Of a stretch of 62,447 nt of DNA, positions 42,778-51,864 are shown piece after piece (position 1 is the stretch's first letter; each line of letters starts with the position of its first letter). Where the stretch lies: NCBI GenBank assembly GCA_947463915.1, contig CANHVO010000006.1, positions 1 to 62,447 on the forward strand, given 5' to 3'. Under the pieces are notes generated by a model. The model had not been told where the DNA came from. It ran no database searches and worked only from the letters and a program-made list of their open reading frames with translations. A program made the position numbers and the translations under genes. The stretch is from Planctomycetaceae bacterium (lineage in GTDB: Bacteria > Planctomycetota > Planctomycetia > Pirellulales > Pirellulaceae).

Positions 42778-45700
42778 CTAAGTTGATTTCCGTAAATGCC
42801 GAATTGCTGTGCTCGGTGTTCGCGATTGCCTTTGAGGTAATCGATCATCTTGGTCCGCAGTGAATGTCCCCATCGCAAAGAGCAGGTCAGTTGCTTGCCA
42901 TTTTTCGCCTTCGCCACCGCCATTGGCACCGCTGCCGCCGCCATTGGCTCCGAGATTGATTCGATTGATGACCTGAAGAACATCCAAGGGGCTCAGGAAG
43001 TTGTCGCCATCGGTGTCGTAAAATCCCGACGGGGAGGTCGTTTGTCGAGGCGGAAGTGTGCCGGTTGGGAAAACATCGGCGTTGATTGCATTAATGAGGA
43101 CCAATACATCCAATGGAGAGATGGTTTTATCTCCATCGGCATCTAGTCGCGATACTTCGTTGCGCCAGGGTCGCGCACTGACGACTTCCAAAGTGCTAAC
43201 AGCATTCGTATCTTTGTCCACATTGGTATAGGTTTGGACCCAAGCATTGTTCTCGATTCGACCTGTCTGCGCGGACCAAATGTTAGGTGTTGAAAGAGCA
43301 TCCTCCACGTTCATAACCACCTTAAGCTTTTTCTGACTGTTGATCGACTGAACGTCCGTTTCCTTGAGTGAAAGAATGTTTTCACCTGATTGCCGAAGAT
43401 CGATGGTTTGAACCCCTTGGACGTTTCCTGTACCGTAGTTTGTCAGGTTCAGATTGCTTGTCGTGACCTTTAGTTCAACCGTCGAATTCAACTCGTTGTA
43501 GTTTATCGCCCCTGGAAATGCACTTGAGAAATCATGTAATTCGGAGACGATGTTACCGTTTTTGTCCAAGCTGGAGAGCTTCGTTAATTCGTTGGCTGAA
43601 ACGCTCCACACGGCGGTTCCCGCAACGGAAATGGTAACTTTCCCATCTGCAATTCTTATTTCATGTGCTCCCAGTTCGTCCACAAAAAGTTTTGGAAACG
43701 AAGTACTGCCACCATCGAAACGGACCGGGATATCCTTGCTAAAATCTCCCTCTTGCAACGTTCCATTGGGAGTCATCCCTCCGACCTTGCTCAAGCGAAA
43801 ACGCGCATTCCGGTCACTTGTCCCTGTTGATTTCGGTATCGTGAATGGAATTATGTTTCTACCCGTTGCCACCGCAATTTTGGTCAAAACCTGATCTTCT
43901 GGATCGTCCCAATCACCGTCTTTGTTGAAATCGACCCAGGCATCCACGAAACCTGGCTTTGCCGCATTCACGACAAAGCTGGATGTTGTTGGGGTAGTTG
44001 GGCTTACCCAATTTGTCATGGGCGAGGAAATCTCGATGCCATTTCGAATCGCGATGGTTGCAGAGGGGAGAACGACTTGACTTTGCGTTAAATACTGGCC
44101 GTCTCCTCCCAACATCGAAATTCCCAATCGCTCGCTATCCAGTGTTGAGATGGATTGTTCCAATTGAATCGAACCGAGCCCAACCGCCGTAAACAGGGTG
44201 TCGTAAGCTGCGATTGAACTACCTGCCATCGCAGCGGGGAAAACCGTGCGATTCGACGTTCTCCCTACCTTTTGTAATGCACGCTGGCCAGCCTTCGAGG
44301 CCGTTAGATCGACTAATTTGCTGTTCGCTGCATGGGAGTAATCGGAAGAGGAGGATGTGTTTTCAAAGGCGATCTTCGCTGCATTGGAACCATCGCTATT
44401 GGTGTAGTTGAAATCCGTATACGCACTAAACACACCTCTCGGGTCCACTCGCAAGTCGCGAATAAAGGTCCGGACGATAAACTGTTCCCCTAGCCCAACG
44501 ATTGCTTCCAACTTGCCATCATTCGGATTGGGATCCAAATTCCGACCGTCTTTGGAATAGAAACCATAGGTCAACTCAGCTAGCAATGGCGGCGAACTGC
44601 TGCTTGGAGAGGCATTGAGCTGATCCACTATCTTCAAAGCATCCAGTGGCGTTACCAAGTCATCTCCATCGACGTCGAAGTAGTTTGGTGGTCCTAGCAA
44701 ACCTAGGACCGATGTCGATGCCCCCCTTGAGTTCAATAAGTTGATGACGGTTAGGTAGTCAAGTGGACTTACACTTCCATCCCCGTTTACATCGAGTGGA
44801 TTTATCGGATTTTGATATCCCCGAGCCGGAGGTGTGACAACGACGGTAAACGATTGCCTCGTTTGCAGTCCCGCTTGATCTTGTACCAAAACAACAATTT
44901 CCGATGCGCCAAACTTATCGGCGACCGGTGTAAAGGCAATGGAACCCGAGGCGTTTGGAGATACGTAGGTCAGCGTAGGATTCGGAATGAGTGAAGGGTT
45001 GCTACTGCTGACGAAAATGGCGACGGGTCCAGATTCACCTGGCCCATCGCTAATTCCATTAATAATGACGGTTTGCAAGGATGCGTTTCGGGACAGAGTC
45101 TGATTTGAGATCGGATTGAGGGTCGGGACGTCATTGGCCGGAAGCACATCGATAGTCACAGTGCCTACAGATTGATCTCCAAGATTGTTTCGCACTGTGT
45201 AAGTGAAAGTCACTTTGCCATAGAAGTTTGCTGCGGGGACGAAATCGATGGTCGAACTATTGCTTTGAAAGCGAACAATACCTCCGACAGAGGGCTGTGT
45301 TACCGCAATAATTCCGCGTGATGTTCCGGAGCGATCTACGTCGTTTGTCGTTAGGTCAAACGTCTTGGATCCCGCATCTTCCATTATGGAAAAACTATCA
45401 CTAGTTGCGACCAATCCCTCACGGATGGTGAGGGTAGCATTTGGTAAGACAACTTGGCTGTCCGACAAATAATTGCCCGAGCTAAGAAACATAGATACGC
45501 CTAGTTTCTCGTTTCCTGGCTGCGAAAGGGTCAGCGAAATCCGAACAACTCCGGTGTCTCGGGCGGTAAAGAGCGTGTCGTATACCGGCTGAAATGTCCC
45601 AGCCGCTTCACTTGCGAAAGAAAAGCGGTTGGTAAATCGACCGACTTTTTGCAGCACTCGTTTTCCTGGTACCGTAGCTGTGAGGTCGACTAGATTTCCA

Positions 45701-47307
45701 GAGGCACCCGATGTGTACTCGATTGATGAAGCAGTACGATCAAATACGATCTTGGCTGGCGCTGACCCATCCGCGTTTATGTAATTAAAGTCGGAGTACA
45801 CACTGAATACGCCGATTGGATTGGCTCGCAAGTCCTTTACATACGTTCGTACGATAAACTGCTCTCCTGGGCTAACTGTTGCCTCCAATATCGCGTCGTT
45901 CGGATTGGGATCAAGGTTATTGCCGTTCAATGAAAAAAAGCCGTAGGAAAGCTGGGCCGCCCCACCGCCATTGCCATCAAACGGCCCCCCAAATGTCAGA
46001 TAGTCTATGACTTTTAAAACGTCTAGCGGTGTGACGAGATCATCGCCGTCAACGTCATAAAACGGTGGTGGCCCAGGTAGTCCCACAACCGAGATCGAGG
46101 CTCCTTTGGCATTCAATAAATTGATGATGTTCAATGCGTCGAGCGGGTCCACCGATGCGTCATTGTTGACATCCAACGGATTCGAGGGGTTGCGATAGCC
46201 ACCTGGAGGCACGGTCACGATGATCTTCGCTGTCGGCAAAATCACTTGTTCGGCTTTCAGTTCAGCGAAGCCTCCATACATGGTCATTCCATTACTGGGT
46301 TCACCCGGAGCCGCGGTCCGAATCGTTTGGCGAATATTGATAGTACCTGCTTCGGATGCAACGAAGATTTTGTCTTCTGCTGCGAAGTAGTTTCCGGCAA
46401 CTTGGGCTGGAATTGAGGTAGCAGAACTGATGCCTCCTACGCCTTCCAAAACACGATTCCCGGGTATGGACGCCGTCTTGTCCACTAGGCGTCCAAAGAT
46501 CCCTCCATTGTATAAGGGGACTTGGCTTGGGACCGGCGTTTTGTTGAGTGCCGCTTCTAGAACCAATGGTGTCGAAGGTGAAGGGTTATCCACCCCCGTC
46601 ACGGTCACGGAAACCGGCGCGGGGTTGCTTGCCGAAATTGTCAGCGAATTGCTAACTAATTCTGGATTGGGAATGTCGGTACGTGCGAGGGCGTTTCGGA
46701 AGGAAACACCATACAACGTATCATTCCGGGCTCTTACAAGAACGTTTCCGACACCTATATTGGGGAGATTTTCTATAGCAGCCTGAATGTTCGACGCTGT
46801 GAGATTCCGGTCCACTACGATGAACCCGGAAGGTTCCTCTCGCAGTCCCATCGAGATATTGGATGTGGTGTTGGCCCCATACCGCAATTGAAAGGTACCG
46901 GCCTTGGCTCCATTACTGAATGAAATCGTGTTGGATTCACCCCACTGAACCTTAATCTTTTCCGCCGCAGAACCATCCGAATTGGTGTAATTGAAGTCGG
47001 ACATGGTGCTAAAGACGCCCTGAGGCGATTCTCGCAAATCTCTCACTAGAGTCCTTACAACGAATTTTTCTCCGAGCTGAACGTTTGCCTCCAGCTGGGT
47101 ATCATTCGGATTCGGGTCAAGATTCCTACCCGTCGTTCCGTCTGTGTTGAGGGCATAGAATTCGTACGTTAGCTGTGCAATCTCACCAGCCATCACACGC
47201 CGTTCTTCCAAAGTCTCATATCGAAGCTTCCGACTAGCCAATCGACAAACTTTTTGGAATTCCTTTTTGCGAATTCGGTTCTTCTTGGCAGCTTTCGAAA
47301 TGGTCAT
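42778..47307 (-). CDS. Secreted scaffold-like protein with repeated cohesin-like units and three dockerin modules
   Basis: 1509 residues. The N-terminus has LRYETLEERRVMAGE (about 28-42), the planctomycete LEPR-XLL-type motif. Three related units begin near 45, 447 and 908, each with LDPNPND, ...E(A/Q)VVRT or EQFIVRT, V(R/K)DLR...GVFS and DFNYxNxDGS, and end ...SQVVLP(N/S)AT. They resemble the cohesin-like domains seen in planctomycete proteins. Dockerin pairs follow at about 372-440, 829-895 and 1383-1452 (each with NPLDVNxD or RLDADGD and YDVDGDDLVTPLD). A cadherin-like module (about 629-725) lies between. Unit 1 carries an extra insert of about 140 residues. Dockerin binds cohesin through calcium, so the protein could self-assemble or join a scaffold. 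Confidence 0.92.
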   Translation of the reverse strand: MTISKAAKKNRIRKKEFQKVCRLASRKLRYETLEERRVMAGEIAQLTYEFYALNTDGTTGRNLDPNPNDTQLEANVQLGEKFVVRTLVRDLRESPQGVFSTMSDFNYTNSDGSAAEKIKVQWGESNTISFSNGAKAGTFQLRYGANTTSNISMGLREEPSGFIVVDRNLTASNIQAAIENLPNIGVGNVLVRARNDTLYGVSFRNALARTDIPNPELVSNSLTISASNPAPVSVTVTGVDNPSPSTPLVLEAALNKTPVPSQVPLYNGGIFGRLVDKTASIPGNRVLEGVGGISSATSIPAQVAGNYFAAEDKIFVASEAGTINIRQTIRTAAPGEPSNGMTMYGGFAELKAEQVILPTAKIIVTVPPGGYRNPSNPLDVNNDASVDPLDALNIINLLNAKGASISVVGLPGPPPFYDVDGDDLVTPLDVLKVIDYLTFGGPFDGNGGGAAQLSYGFFSLNGNNLDPNPNDAILEATVSPGEQFIVRTYVKDLRANPIGVFSVYSDFNYINADGSAPAKIVFDRTASSIEYTSGASGNLVDLTATVPGKRVLQKVGRFTNRFSFASEAAGTFQPVYDTLFTARDTGVVRISLTLSQPGNEKLGVSMFLSSGNYLSDSQVVLPNATLTIREGLVATSDSFSIMEDAGSKTFDLTTNDVDRSGTSRGIIAVTQPSVGGIVRFQSNSSTIDFVPAANFYGKVTFTYTVRNNLGDQSVGTVTIDVLPANDVPTLNPISNQTLSRNASLQTVIINGISDGPGESGPVAIFVSSSNPSLIPNPTLTYVSPNASGSIAFTPVADKFGASEIVVLVQDQAGLQTRQSFTVVVTPPARGYQNPINPLDVNGDGSVSPLDYLTVINLLNSRGASTSVLGLLGPPNYFDVDGDDLVTPLDALKIVDQLNASPSSSSPPLLAELTYGFYSKDGRNLDPNPNDGKLEAIVGLGEQFIVRTFIRDLRVDPRGVFSAYTDFNYTNSDGSNAAKIAFENTSSSSDYSHAANSKLVDLTASKAGQRALQKVGRTSNRTVFPAAMAGSSIAAYDTLFTAVGLGSIQLEQSISTLDSERLGISMLGGDGQYLTQSQVVLPSATIAIRNGIEISSPMTNWVSPTTPTTSSFVVNAAKPGFVDAWVDFNKDGDWDDPEDQVLTKIAVATGRNIIPFTIPKSTGTSDRNARFRLSKVGGMTPNGTLQEGDFSKDIPVRFDGGSTSFPKLFVDELGAHEIRIADGKVTISVAGTAVWSVSANELTKLSSLDKNGNIVSELHDFSSAFPGAINYNELNSTVELKVTTSNLNLTNYGTGNVQGVQTIDLRQSGENILSLKETDVQSINSQKKLKVVMNVEDALSTPNIWSAQTGRIENNAWVQTYTNVDKDTNAVSTLEVVSARPWRNEVSRLDADGDKTISPLDVLVLINAINADVFPTGTLPPRQTTSPSGFYDTDGDNFLSPLDVLQVINRINLGANGGGSGANGGGEGEKWQATDLLFAMGTFTADQDDRLPQRQSRTPSTAIRHLRKST

Positions 47308-47504
47308 TTTGGCCTTACTACAAGATCGGGTGTTTTTTGGAGCGTGTTCTCAGTTAAATTGCCCAACAAATAGTAACAAAAAACATAAGCCGACGCGACG
47401 AAAAAGATAAAGCGGGGAAAGATAAAACGAATTCGAAACCAAAGATAAGTAAAGATAAAAGAGTGGCAATGATGTGATGCATTTTCTGAGTCGGTGGGGT
47501 GTTT

Positions 47505-48956
47505 TCAGATCGATGCGTTGATCGCGGCGACTAAGCCTGCTGCCTTGGTCCAAGTCTCTTCCTCTTCGTGCTCCGGAACACTGTCCGCAACGATTCCTCC
47601 TCCCACTTGGAACTGCCACCAGCCTCTTGAAGCGGTTAGGGTACGAATGAGTATGTTCCAGTCCATGCTGCCGTCGGAACTAAAGTACCCCAGCGAACCA
47701 CAATAAGGACCGCGCACGGTCGGTTCAAGCTCGGCGATGATCTCCATCGCGCGGATTTTGGGAGCACCGGTAATGCTGCCACCTGGGAACATCGCAGCCA
47801 CCAACTCGGTAACCGTCGCATCGGTTCGCAATCGAGCTCGAATACTGCTCACCAAATGGAGGACATACGGAAAGGCTTCCACATCGCACAGTTGGGTCAC
47901 ATTCAAGGAATCGATTTCGCACACTCGCGACAAATCATTGCGGAGGAGATCCACAATCATGATGTTCTCAGAGCGATCTTTCTCGCTCGACTTAAGCTCT
48001 TCGGCGATTTTTGAATCGAGGGCCGCGTCCCCTGTCCGGCGGCGCGTTCCCTTGATCGGTCGCGTTTCGATCCAACGCTCTTTGACTTGTAGGAACCGCT
48101 CGGGTGAAGCGCTTATGATTTGTGATGTCCCAAGATCAAAGTAGCCCGCAAAGGGGGCTGCGTTGACTTGACGAAGCTTTTGATACAACGCAGCGGAGTC
48201 ACATCGCGCAGGGCAAAGCAGTCGCTGCGACAAGTTGACTTGAAAGATATCGCCCGCATAAATGTAGTCGCGTGCTTTTTGAACCACTTCGCGAAAGCCA
48301 CAACTATCGAAGTTACCCAACCAGCCGCCTCCAAGCCGCGTTTCAAACTGAGGTGCTGTCAGTCCGTGTGCCATCGCATGCACTTGATGCATTGGAGGAG
48401 AACTCGTCCGGTGCGAGATCGTCGCATGCTCTACCTTATCTTGTGATAACAAGCCGAGAAACTCTTTGCATCTTTGTTTGGCTCGTTCGAGACGGGCGCG
48501 AACGCTGGACGATTCAGGAAACCCTTGAGAGATAATCCAGCTCTCTCCGGTGCTGTGGTCCCAAGCCAACACGACATCGTAAAGCCCCAGCGTCGCCAAA
48601 GGCAATTCGAATTCATTGTGCTTGGCCGGCGGGACACGCTCAAAACATCGCCCCAGTTCGTATCCCATAAAGCCGGCCACACCACCTTGAAACGGCGGTA
48701 AACCTGGGATCGTTATCGACTGAAACCGCGCAAGCCACTGCTCCAGCTTGGCCAACGGATCGGCAACAACCCTATCCACCGTCAAAATATCGATTGGATC
48801 AGCCGCCAAAAAACTGTATCGAGACTGCTTGTCGCCAACCAAGGCACTGTCCAGCCAGCAGCAGTTAGGCAGATGCTTCATTCGCTCAAAAGCGACCGCC
48901 GAAGTCAAGCCGCTCGGTAACTGTTCGACGTGAGCGGCTGTAGCATGAGCGATCAT
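47505..48956 (-). CDS. pabB: Aminodeoxychorismate synthase component I
   Basis: 483 residues, the chorismate-using subunit that makes 4-amino-4-deoxychorismate for folate. The C-terminal domain carries ETRPIKGTRRR (Lys in PIKGT points to PabB rather than TrpE, which has PIAGT), SEKDRSENIMIVDLLRNDLSR, FPGGSITGAPKIRAMEII and GGGIVADSVPEHEEEE. The N-terminal part has the fold's usual LPPFQGGVAGFMGYELGR. No glutaminase partner (PabA) or lyase (PabC) gene is adjacent. It is divergent from the NrnA gene, with a strong palindrome between them. Confidence 0.93.
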   Translation of the reverse strand: MIAHATAAHVEQLPSGLTSAVAFERMKHLPNCCWLDSALVGDKQSRYSFLAADPIDILTVDRVVADPLAKLEQWLARFQSITIPGLPPFQGGVAGFMGYELGRCFERVPPAKHNEFELPLATLGLYDVVLAWDHSTGESWIISQGFPESSSVRARLERAKQRCKEFLGLLSQDKVEHATISHRTSSPPMHQVHAMAHGLTAPQFETRLGGGWLGNFDSCGFREVVQKARDYIYAGDIFQVNLSQRLLCPARCDSAALYQKLRQVNAAPFAGYFDLGTSQIISASPERFLQVKERWIETRPIKGTRRRTGDAALDSKIAEELKSSEKDRSENIMIVDLLRNDLSRVCEIDSLNVTQLCDVEAFPYVLHLVSSIRARLRTDATVTELVAAMFPGGSITGAPKIRAMEIIAELEPTVRGPYCGSLGYFSSDGSMDWNILIRTLTASRGWWQFQVGGGIVADSVPEHEEEETWTKAAGLVAAINASI

Positions 48957-48984
48957 GAATATTCGATATTTCGGAGAACATTAT

Positions 48985-49062
48985 GTGGGATAGGCTTCCA
49001 GCCTGTCGGACTTTTTGCATTGGCAGACAGCTCTCGTAAGACAGGCTGGAAGCCTATCCCAC
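48985..49062. repeat. Perfect palindrome of the GTGGGATAGGCTTCC family
   Basis: Two perfect 23-bp arms, starting GTGGGATAGGCTTCCAGCC (48985) and ending in its complement (49062), lie around a loop of about 32 bases. It occupies the divergent control region between pabB and the NrnA-like gene, just 28 bp before the pabB start. A single arm recurs at 29769-29791. Confidence 0.9.
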
Positions 49063-49236
49063 GGCAGGGCTTAGAACTATCAAACTCCAATCCTACTGTA
49101 ACCAAAGAACAATACGAGGTCATTTTGAAGGCAAAACCGTTGGCCTTTGTCCGTTCCGTCAATACGCCGCTATAATGGGCGGAAACTAAAACGACTGCGT
49201 CGGCAGACGCAAACCTCAGAATGAAAAGCTTTGGAA

Positions 49237-50235
49237 ATGACGATAGATTGGGATACCCTTGTTTCGCTTATCCGCAAACATGATCGATTTGTGCTGACGA
49301 GCCACATTCGACCGGATTGCGATGCCCTCGGCAGCGAACTTGGAATGGCTGGGATTTTGGAAGCCATGGGTAAAGAGGTTGTGATTGTCAATGGTCACCA
49401 AACCCCACCAATCCTGTCGTTTCTTGATCCGACCGGCAGCATTCGAGTCATCGGCGAAAACATTCTCGGCGCCGACGTCGAGGGCGATTGCCTGATCGTT
49501 CTGGACACAAGCGCTTGGGCCCAGTTGGGGCCGATGGCAGAAGTCATGCGACGCTTCGAAGGAACCAAAATCGTTATTGACCACCACGTTGGCGAAGATG
49601 ATTTGGGTGCCCAATTCTTCAAAGACACCAGCGCCGAAGCTACTGGTCACTTGGTCGCCCTGCTTGCCAAACACGCCGGCGTACCCATCACGCGGCCTAT
49701 GGCAACCGCCCTATACGCTGCCATTGCAACGGACACCGGCTGGTTTCGATTCAACTCAACGACCAGCGATACTTATCGCGTCATCGGCGACCTCGTGGAC
49801 TGCGGCGCATCCCCATCTTCCATCTACAGCGATTTGTACGAACGCGATACGCTCGGACGAGTCCGACTTCGCGGGCGAATTCTTTCTCGCATTCAAGTTG
49901 AAAATGCCGGCCTGTTAGCTCATACGTTTGTTCGCAAAGAAGACTTCGTGGAATCTGGAGCCCTAGCGAGCGACACCGAGGATGCCATCAATTTGGCATT
50001 GGCTATTGTCGGTGTCAAAGTCGCGTTCATCATGATCGAGCAACTCAAGGGTGGTTTCAAAGTAAGCTTTCGCTCGCGTTGCCACGTTGACTGCAACGAA
50101 TTGGCGAGAACGTTTGGCGGAGGCGGGCACCGAGCCGCCGCAGGAGCCTTCGTCGAAGGGGACTTCAACGAAATGCAAACTCGCGTTCTACAAGCCACAC
50201 GGGCCGCTCTTAACAACAAACCTGTTCATGCTTGA
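49237..50235 (+). CDS. nrnA: DHH-family phosphoesterase (NrnA-like oligoribonuclease/pAp phosphatase)
   Basis: 332 residues from ATG 49237 (a TTG six bases upstream is possible). The DHH domain has SHIRPDCDALGSELG with the metal-binding Asp pair, VLDTSAW and VIDHHVGEDDLG. The DHHA1 domain ends in FGGGGHRAAAGAFVEG, the substrate-binding glycine-rich motif. Homologues degrade very short RNAs and dephosphorylate pAp, and some act on cyclic dinucleotides. I choose NrnA over the c-di-AMP phosphodiesterase GdpP because no PAS or GGDEF part is present. The next gene overlaps its 3' end. Confidence 0.85.
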   Translation: MTIDWDTLVSLIRKHDRFVLTSHIRPDCDALGSELGMAGILEAMGKEVVIVNGHQTPPILSFLDPTGSIRVIGENILGADVEGDCLIVLDTSAWAQLGPMAEVMRRFEGTKIVIDHHVGEDDLGAQFFKDTSAEATGHLVALLAKHAGVPITRPMATALYAAIATDTGWFRFNSTTSDTYRVIGDLVDCGASPSSIYSDLYERDTLGRVRLRGRILSRIQVENAGLLAHTFVRKEDFVESGALASDTEDAINLALAIVGVKVAFIMIEQLKGGFKVSFRSRCHVDCNELARTFGGGGHRAAAGAFVEGDFNEMQTRVLQATRAALNNKPVHA

Positions 50236-50881
50236 TCTGCTTCGATTCGCGATAGCTTTGTTGCCCCTCGCCGCTTACGCCAACGTCCTTGGGCTGCTTC
50301 GGCTTCGGTCATGCCCAACCGTACTGAGCGGCGCGATGGACTTGATCCTGCTAGGCTTCGCGGTCATTGGACTTATTGCTATTGGCCCAATCGAACTTTT
50401 CTTCCCGCGTGCGGCTTACTCCCTGCTGGGTGGTTGGGTTTGGATCATTCTGATCGCGTTGTACTTGTTTGTCTTGATGCTTCTGGCATTGAACACAACT
50501 CCAAAGCTGGTGGTCTATGGGCTCGACCACAGTCAGCTTCGTGAGCAAGTGTGCGACATGTTGCAGAAAGAAGAGATCCGCTCGGAATGGCTTGGCGATC
50601 TGCTGGAGTTGCCGGAATTGGGAGTGCGAGCGTGCCTAGAGCAAGCCGGGCGAGGCGTGTCGCAAATCCATGCTGCTGGAAAACAACAAAACCTAACAGG
50701 ATGGTTTACGTTGGAGCGTCTCTTGGTCGACAAACTGGCATCGGCACGAATCAGACAAACACCTCAGGCAATACTCTGGCTGAATATCAGCTTCGTACTC
50801 TTTGGGATTGCGGCAATTCTGATTGCCAACGACCTACCGCGACTTCAACAGGCGATGGTGAGTATTTTCGAAGGGGGCTAA
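50228..50881 (+). CDS. Integral membrane protein of unknown function
   Basis: 217 residues. An in-frame ATG at 50087 lies inside the NrnA-like gene; 50228, overlapping its stop, is the sensible start. Helices are predicted near 3-23 (RFAIALLPLAAYANVLGLL), 35-58 and 65-90, plus a last helix near 188-207 (ILWLNISFVLFGIAAILIA). The middle (about 100-180) is soluble and rich in charged and leucine residues. No family recognised. Translational coupling to the phosphoesterase suggests linked expression. Confidence 0.7.
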   Translation: MLDLLRFAIALLPLAAYANVLGLLRLRSCPTVLSGAMDLILLGFAVIGLIAIGPIELFFPRAAYSLLGGWVWIILIALYLFVLMLLALNTTPKLVVYGLDHSQLREQVCDMLQKEEIRSEWLGDLLELPELGVRACLEQAGRGVSQIHAAGKQQNLTGWFTLERLLVDKLASARIRQTPQAILWLNISFVLFGIAAILIANDLPRLQQAMVSIFEGG

Positions 50882-51290
50882 CAGATGAGATTATACGATT
50901 TCATCATTGTTGGAGCGGCTACTGTTCGCCTATAAGGCGAGCGCAGGCTGAAGATTTCCGTAGCTGGATTCGCCAGAATTCAGAACGTACTGAATTCTGG
51001 CAAGTCGAGCTACTTTTGCCCAAAGTGTCGTTTGGATCTGTCGTATTGTTCGGCTCGGGCTTGACCCGACCGAACAACGCTTTGGTGTTCTAATGGGCCT
51101 CGAGATGAAAACGACACCTCCGAATTCGGAGGCAAGCGAGCGGCGTGAATCTAGAACTCCAAAACTGCGGACGGTGGGGTCAAGCCCCAGCCGTCCTCAC
51201 ATGATCCGAAGCGGGGCGAGTGGGAGGAATACACACCAAATTCAATGTGCGACATCACCGAGATGCACAATTCGAAAAAAGAATTTTTCA
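50882..51290. other. Gene-free stretch with three hairpins
   Basis: It contains a worn copy of the GTAGCTGGATTCGCC palindrome (50960-51013), a GTTCGGCTCGGG/CCCGACCGAAC hairpin (51048-51075) and a GGACGG..GGGG/CCCC..CCGTCC hairpin (51169-51196). No gene is supported; short open frames here run into the operator region. Confidence 0.75.
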
Positions 51291-51299
51291 AAAACTCGG

Positions 51300-51344
51300 T
51301 TGACTACCTCAGTAGTCTTTCTTAAGATGCCTACAGGTGTAGTC
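51300..51344 (+). promoter_or_regulatory. Promoter of the BlaI-M56 operon with two BlaI-type operators
   Basis: A -35 box TTGACT (51300-51305), a 17-base spacer and a -10 box TAAGAT (51323-51328) form a good housekeeping promoter. A palindrome GACTAC-CTCA-GTAGTC (51302-51317) covers the end of the -35 and the spacer. A second, CTACA-GG-TGTAG (51331-51342), lies over the expected transcription start (about 51335). BlaI/MecI operators have CTACA/TGTAG-type arms (TACA-N-TGTA core), so both sites fit autoregulation by the repressor encoded 50 bp downstream. Bound dimers would block polymerase at both places. Confidence 0.75.
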
Positions 51345-51393
51345 AGGTGCCTTGTCACGTGCGTTTTGACAAGCAAGTGACATTTGAGCGAGC

Positions 51394-51864
51394 ATGGCGA
51401 TGCAGTTCCTCGCTGACGCGTCGGGTTTCCAAAAACAATTTGTGCACGGGATGGTTCGAATGGTTTCGAAAGCGAAAACGTTAGGCAAGGCAGAACTGGA
51501 ATTGCTCCAGTACATCGACGAACGGCATCCGGCGACCGTTCGCGAAGTGGCTGACCATTGGGAAAAGAAGGCCGGACTCGCAAGAACAACCGTCTTGACC
51601 ATGATGGATCGCCTGAAGGAAAAAGGATTCTTGACTCGCAAGAAGATCGATGGCGTTTTTCACTACAGTCCCAAGCGCTCTGCATCGAGCGTCCTCGAAG
51701 GGCTCGTCAAAGACTTCGTCCAGGGAGTTCTTGGCGGTTCGCTCGCTCCGTTTGCTGCCTACTTGAACGATGCCAAGGATCTCGATCCCGAGGAAGTCGC
51801 CAAACTGAAAAAGATCGTGCGAGAGCTTGATAGCACTCCGTCAGAAAAGGACTCACCCAGATGA
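51394..51864 (+). CDS. BlaI/MecI/CopY-family transcriptional repressor
   Basis: 156 residues. A winged-helix domain is seen at about 30-100 (LGKAELELLQYI, ATVREVADHW, ARTTVLTMMDRLKEKGFLTRKK), the typical BlaI signature. The C-terminal helices (about 105-150) would form the dimer. In the known systems, cleavage of the repressor by the partner BlaR1/M56 protease lifts repression. ATGs at 51451 and 51460 are possible alternative starts, since most family members begin about ten residues before the LGKAE segment. The stop overlaps the M56 gene (ATGA). Two operators lie upstream. Confidence 0.9.
   Translation: MAMQFLADASGFQKQFVHGMVRMVSKAKTLGKAELELLQYIDERHPATVREVADHWEKKAGLARTTVLTMMDRLKEKGFLTRKKIDGVFHYSPKRSASSVLEGLVKDFVQGVLGGSLAPFAAYLNDAKDLDPEEVAKLKKIVRELDSTPSEKDSPR

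Noticed and set aside
51093-51380. A 95-codon frame before the BlaI gene
   Set aside because: It runs through two hairpins and the promoter/operator region, and the product has no family resemblance.
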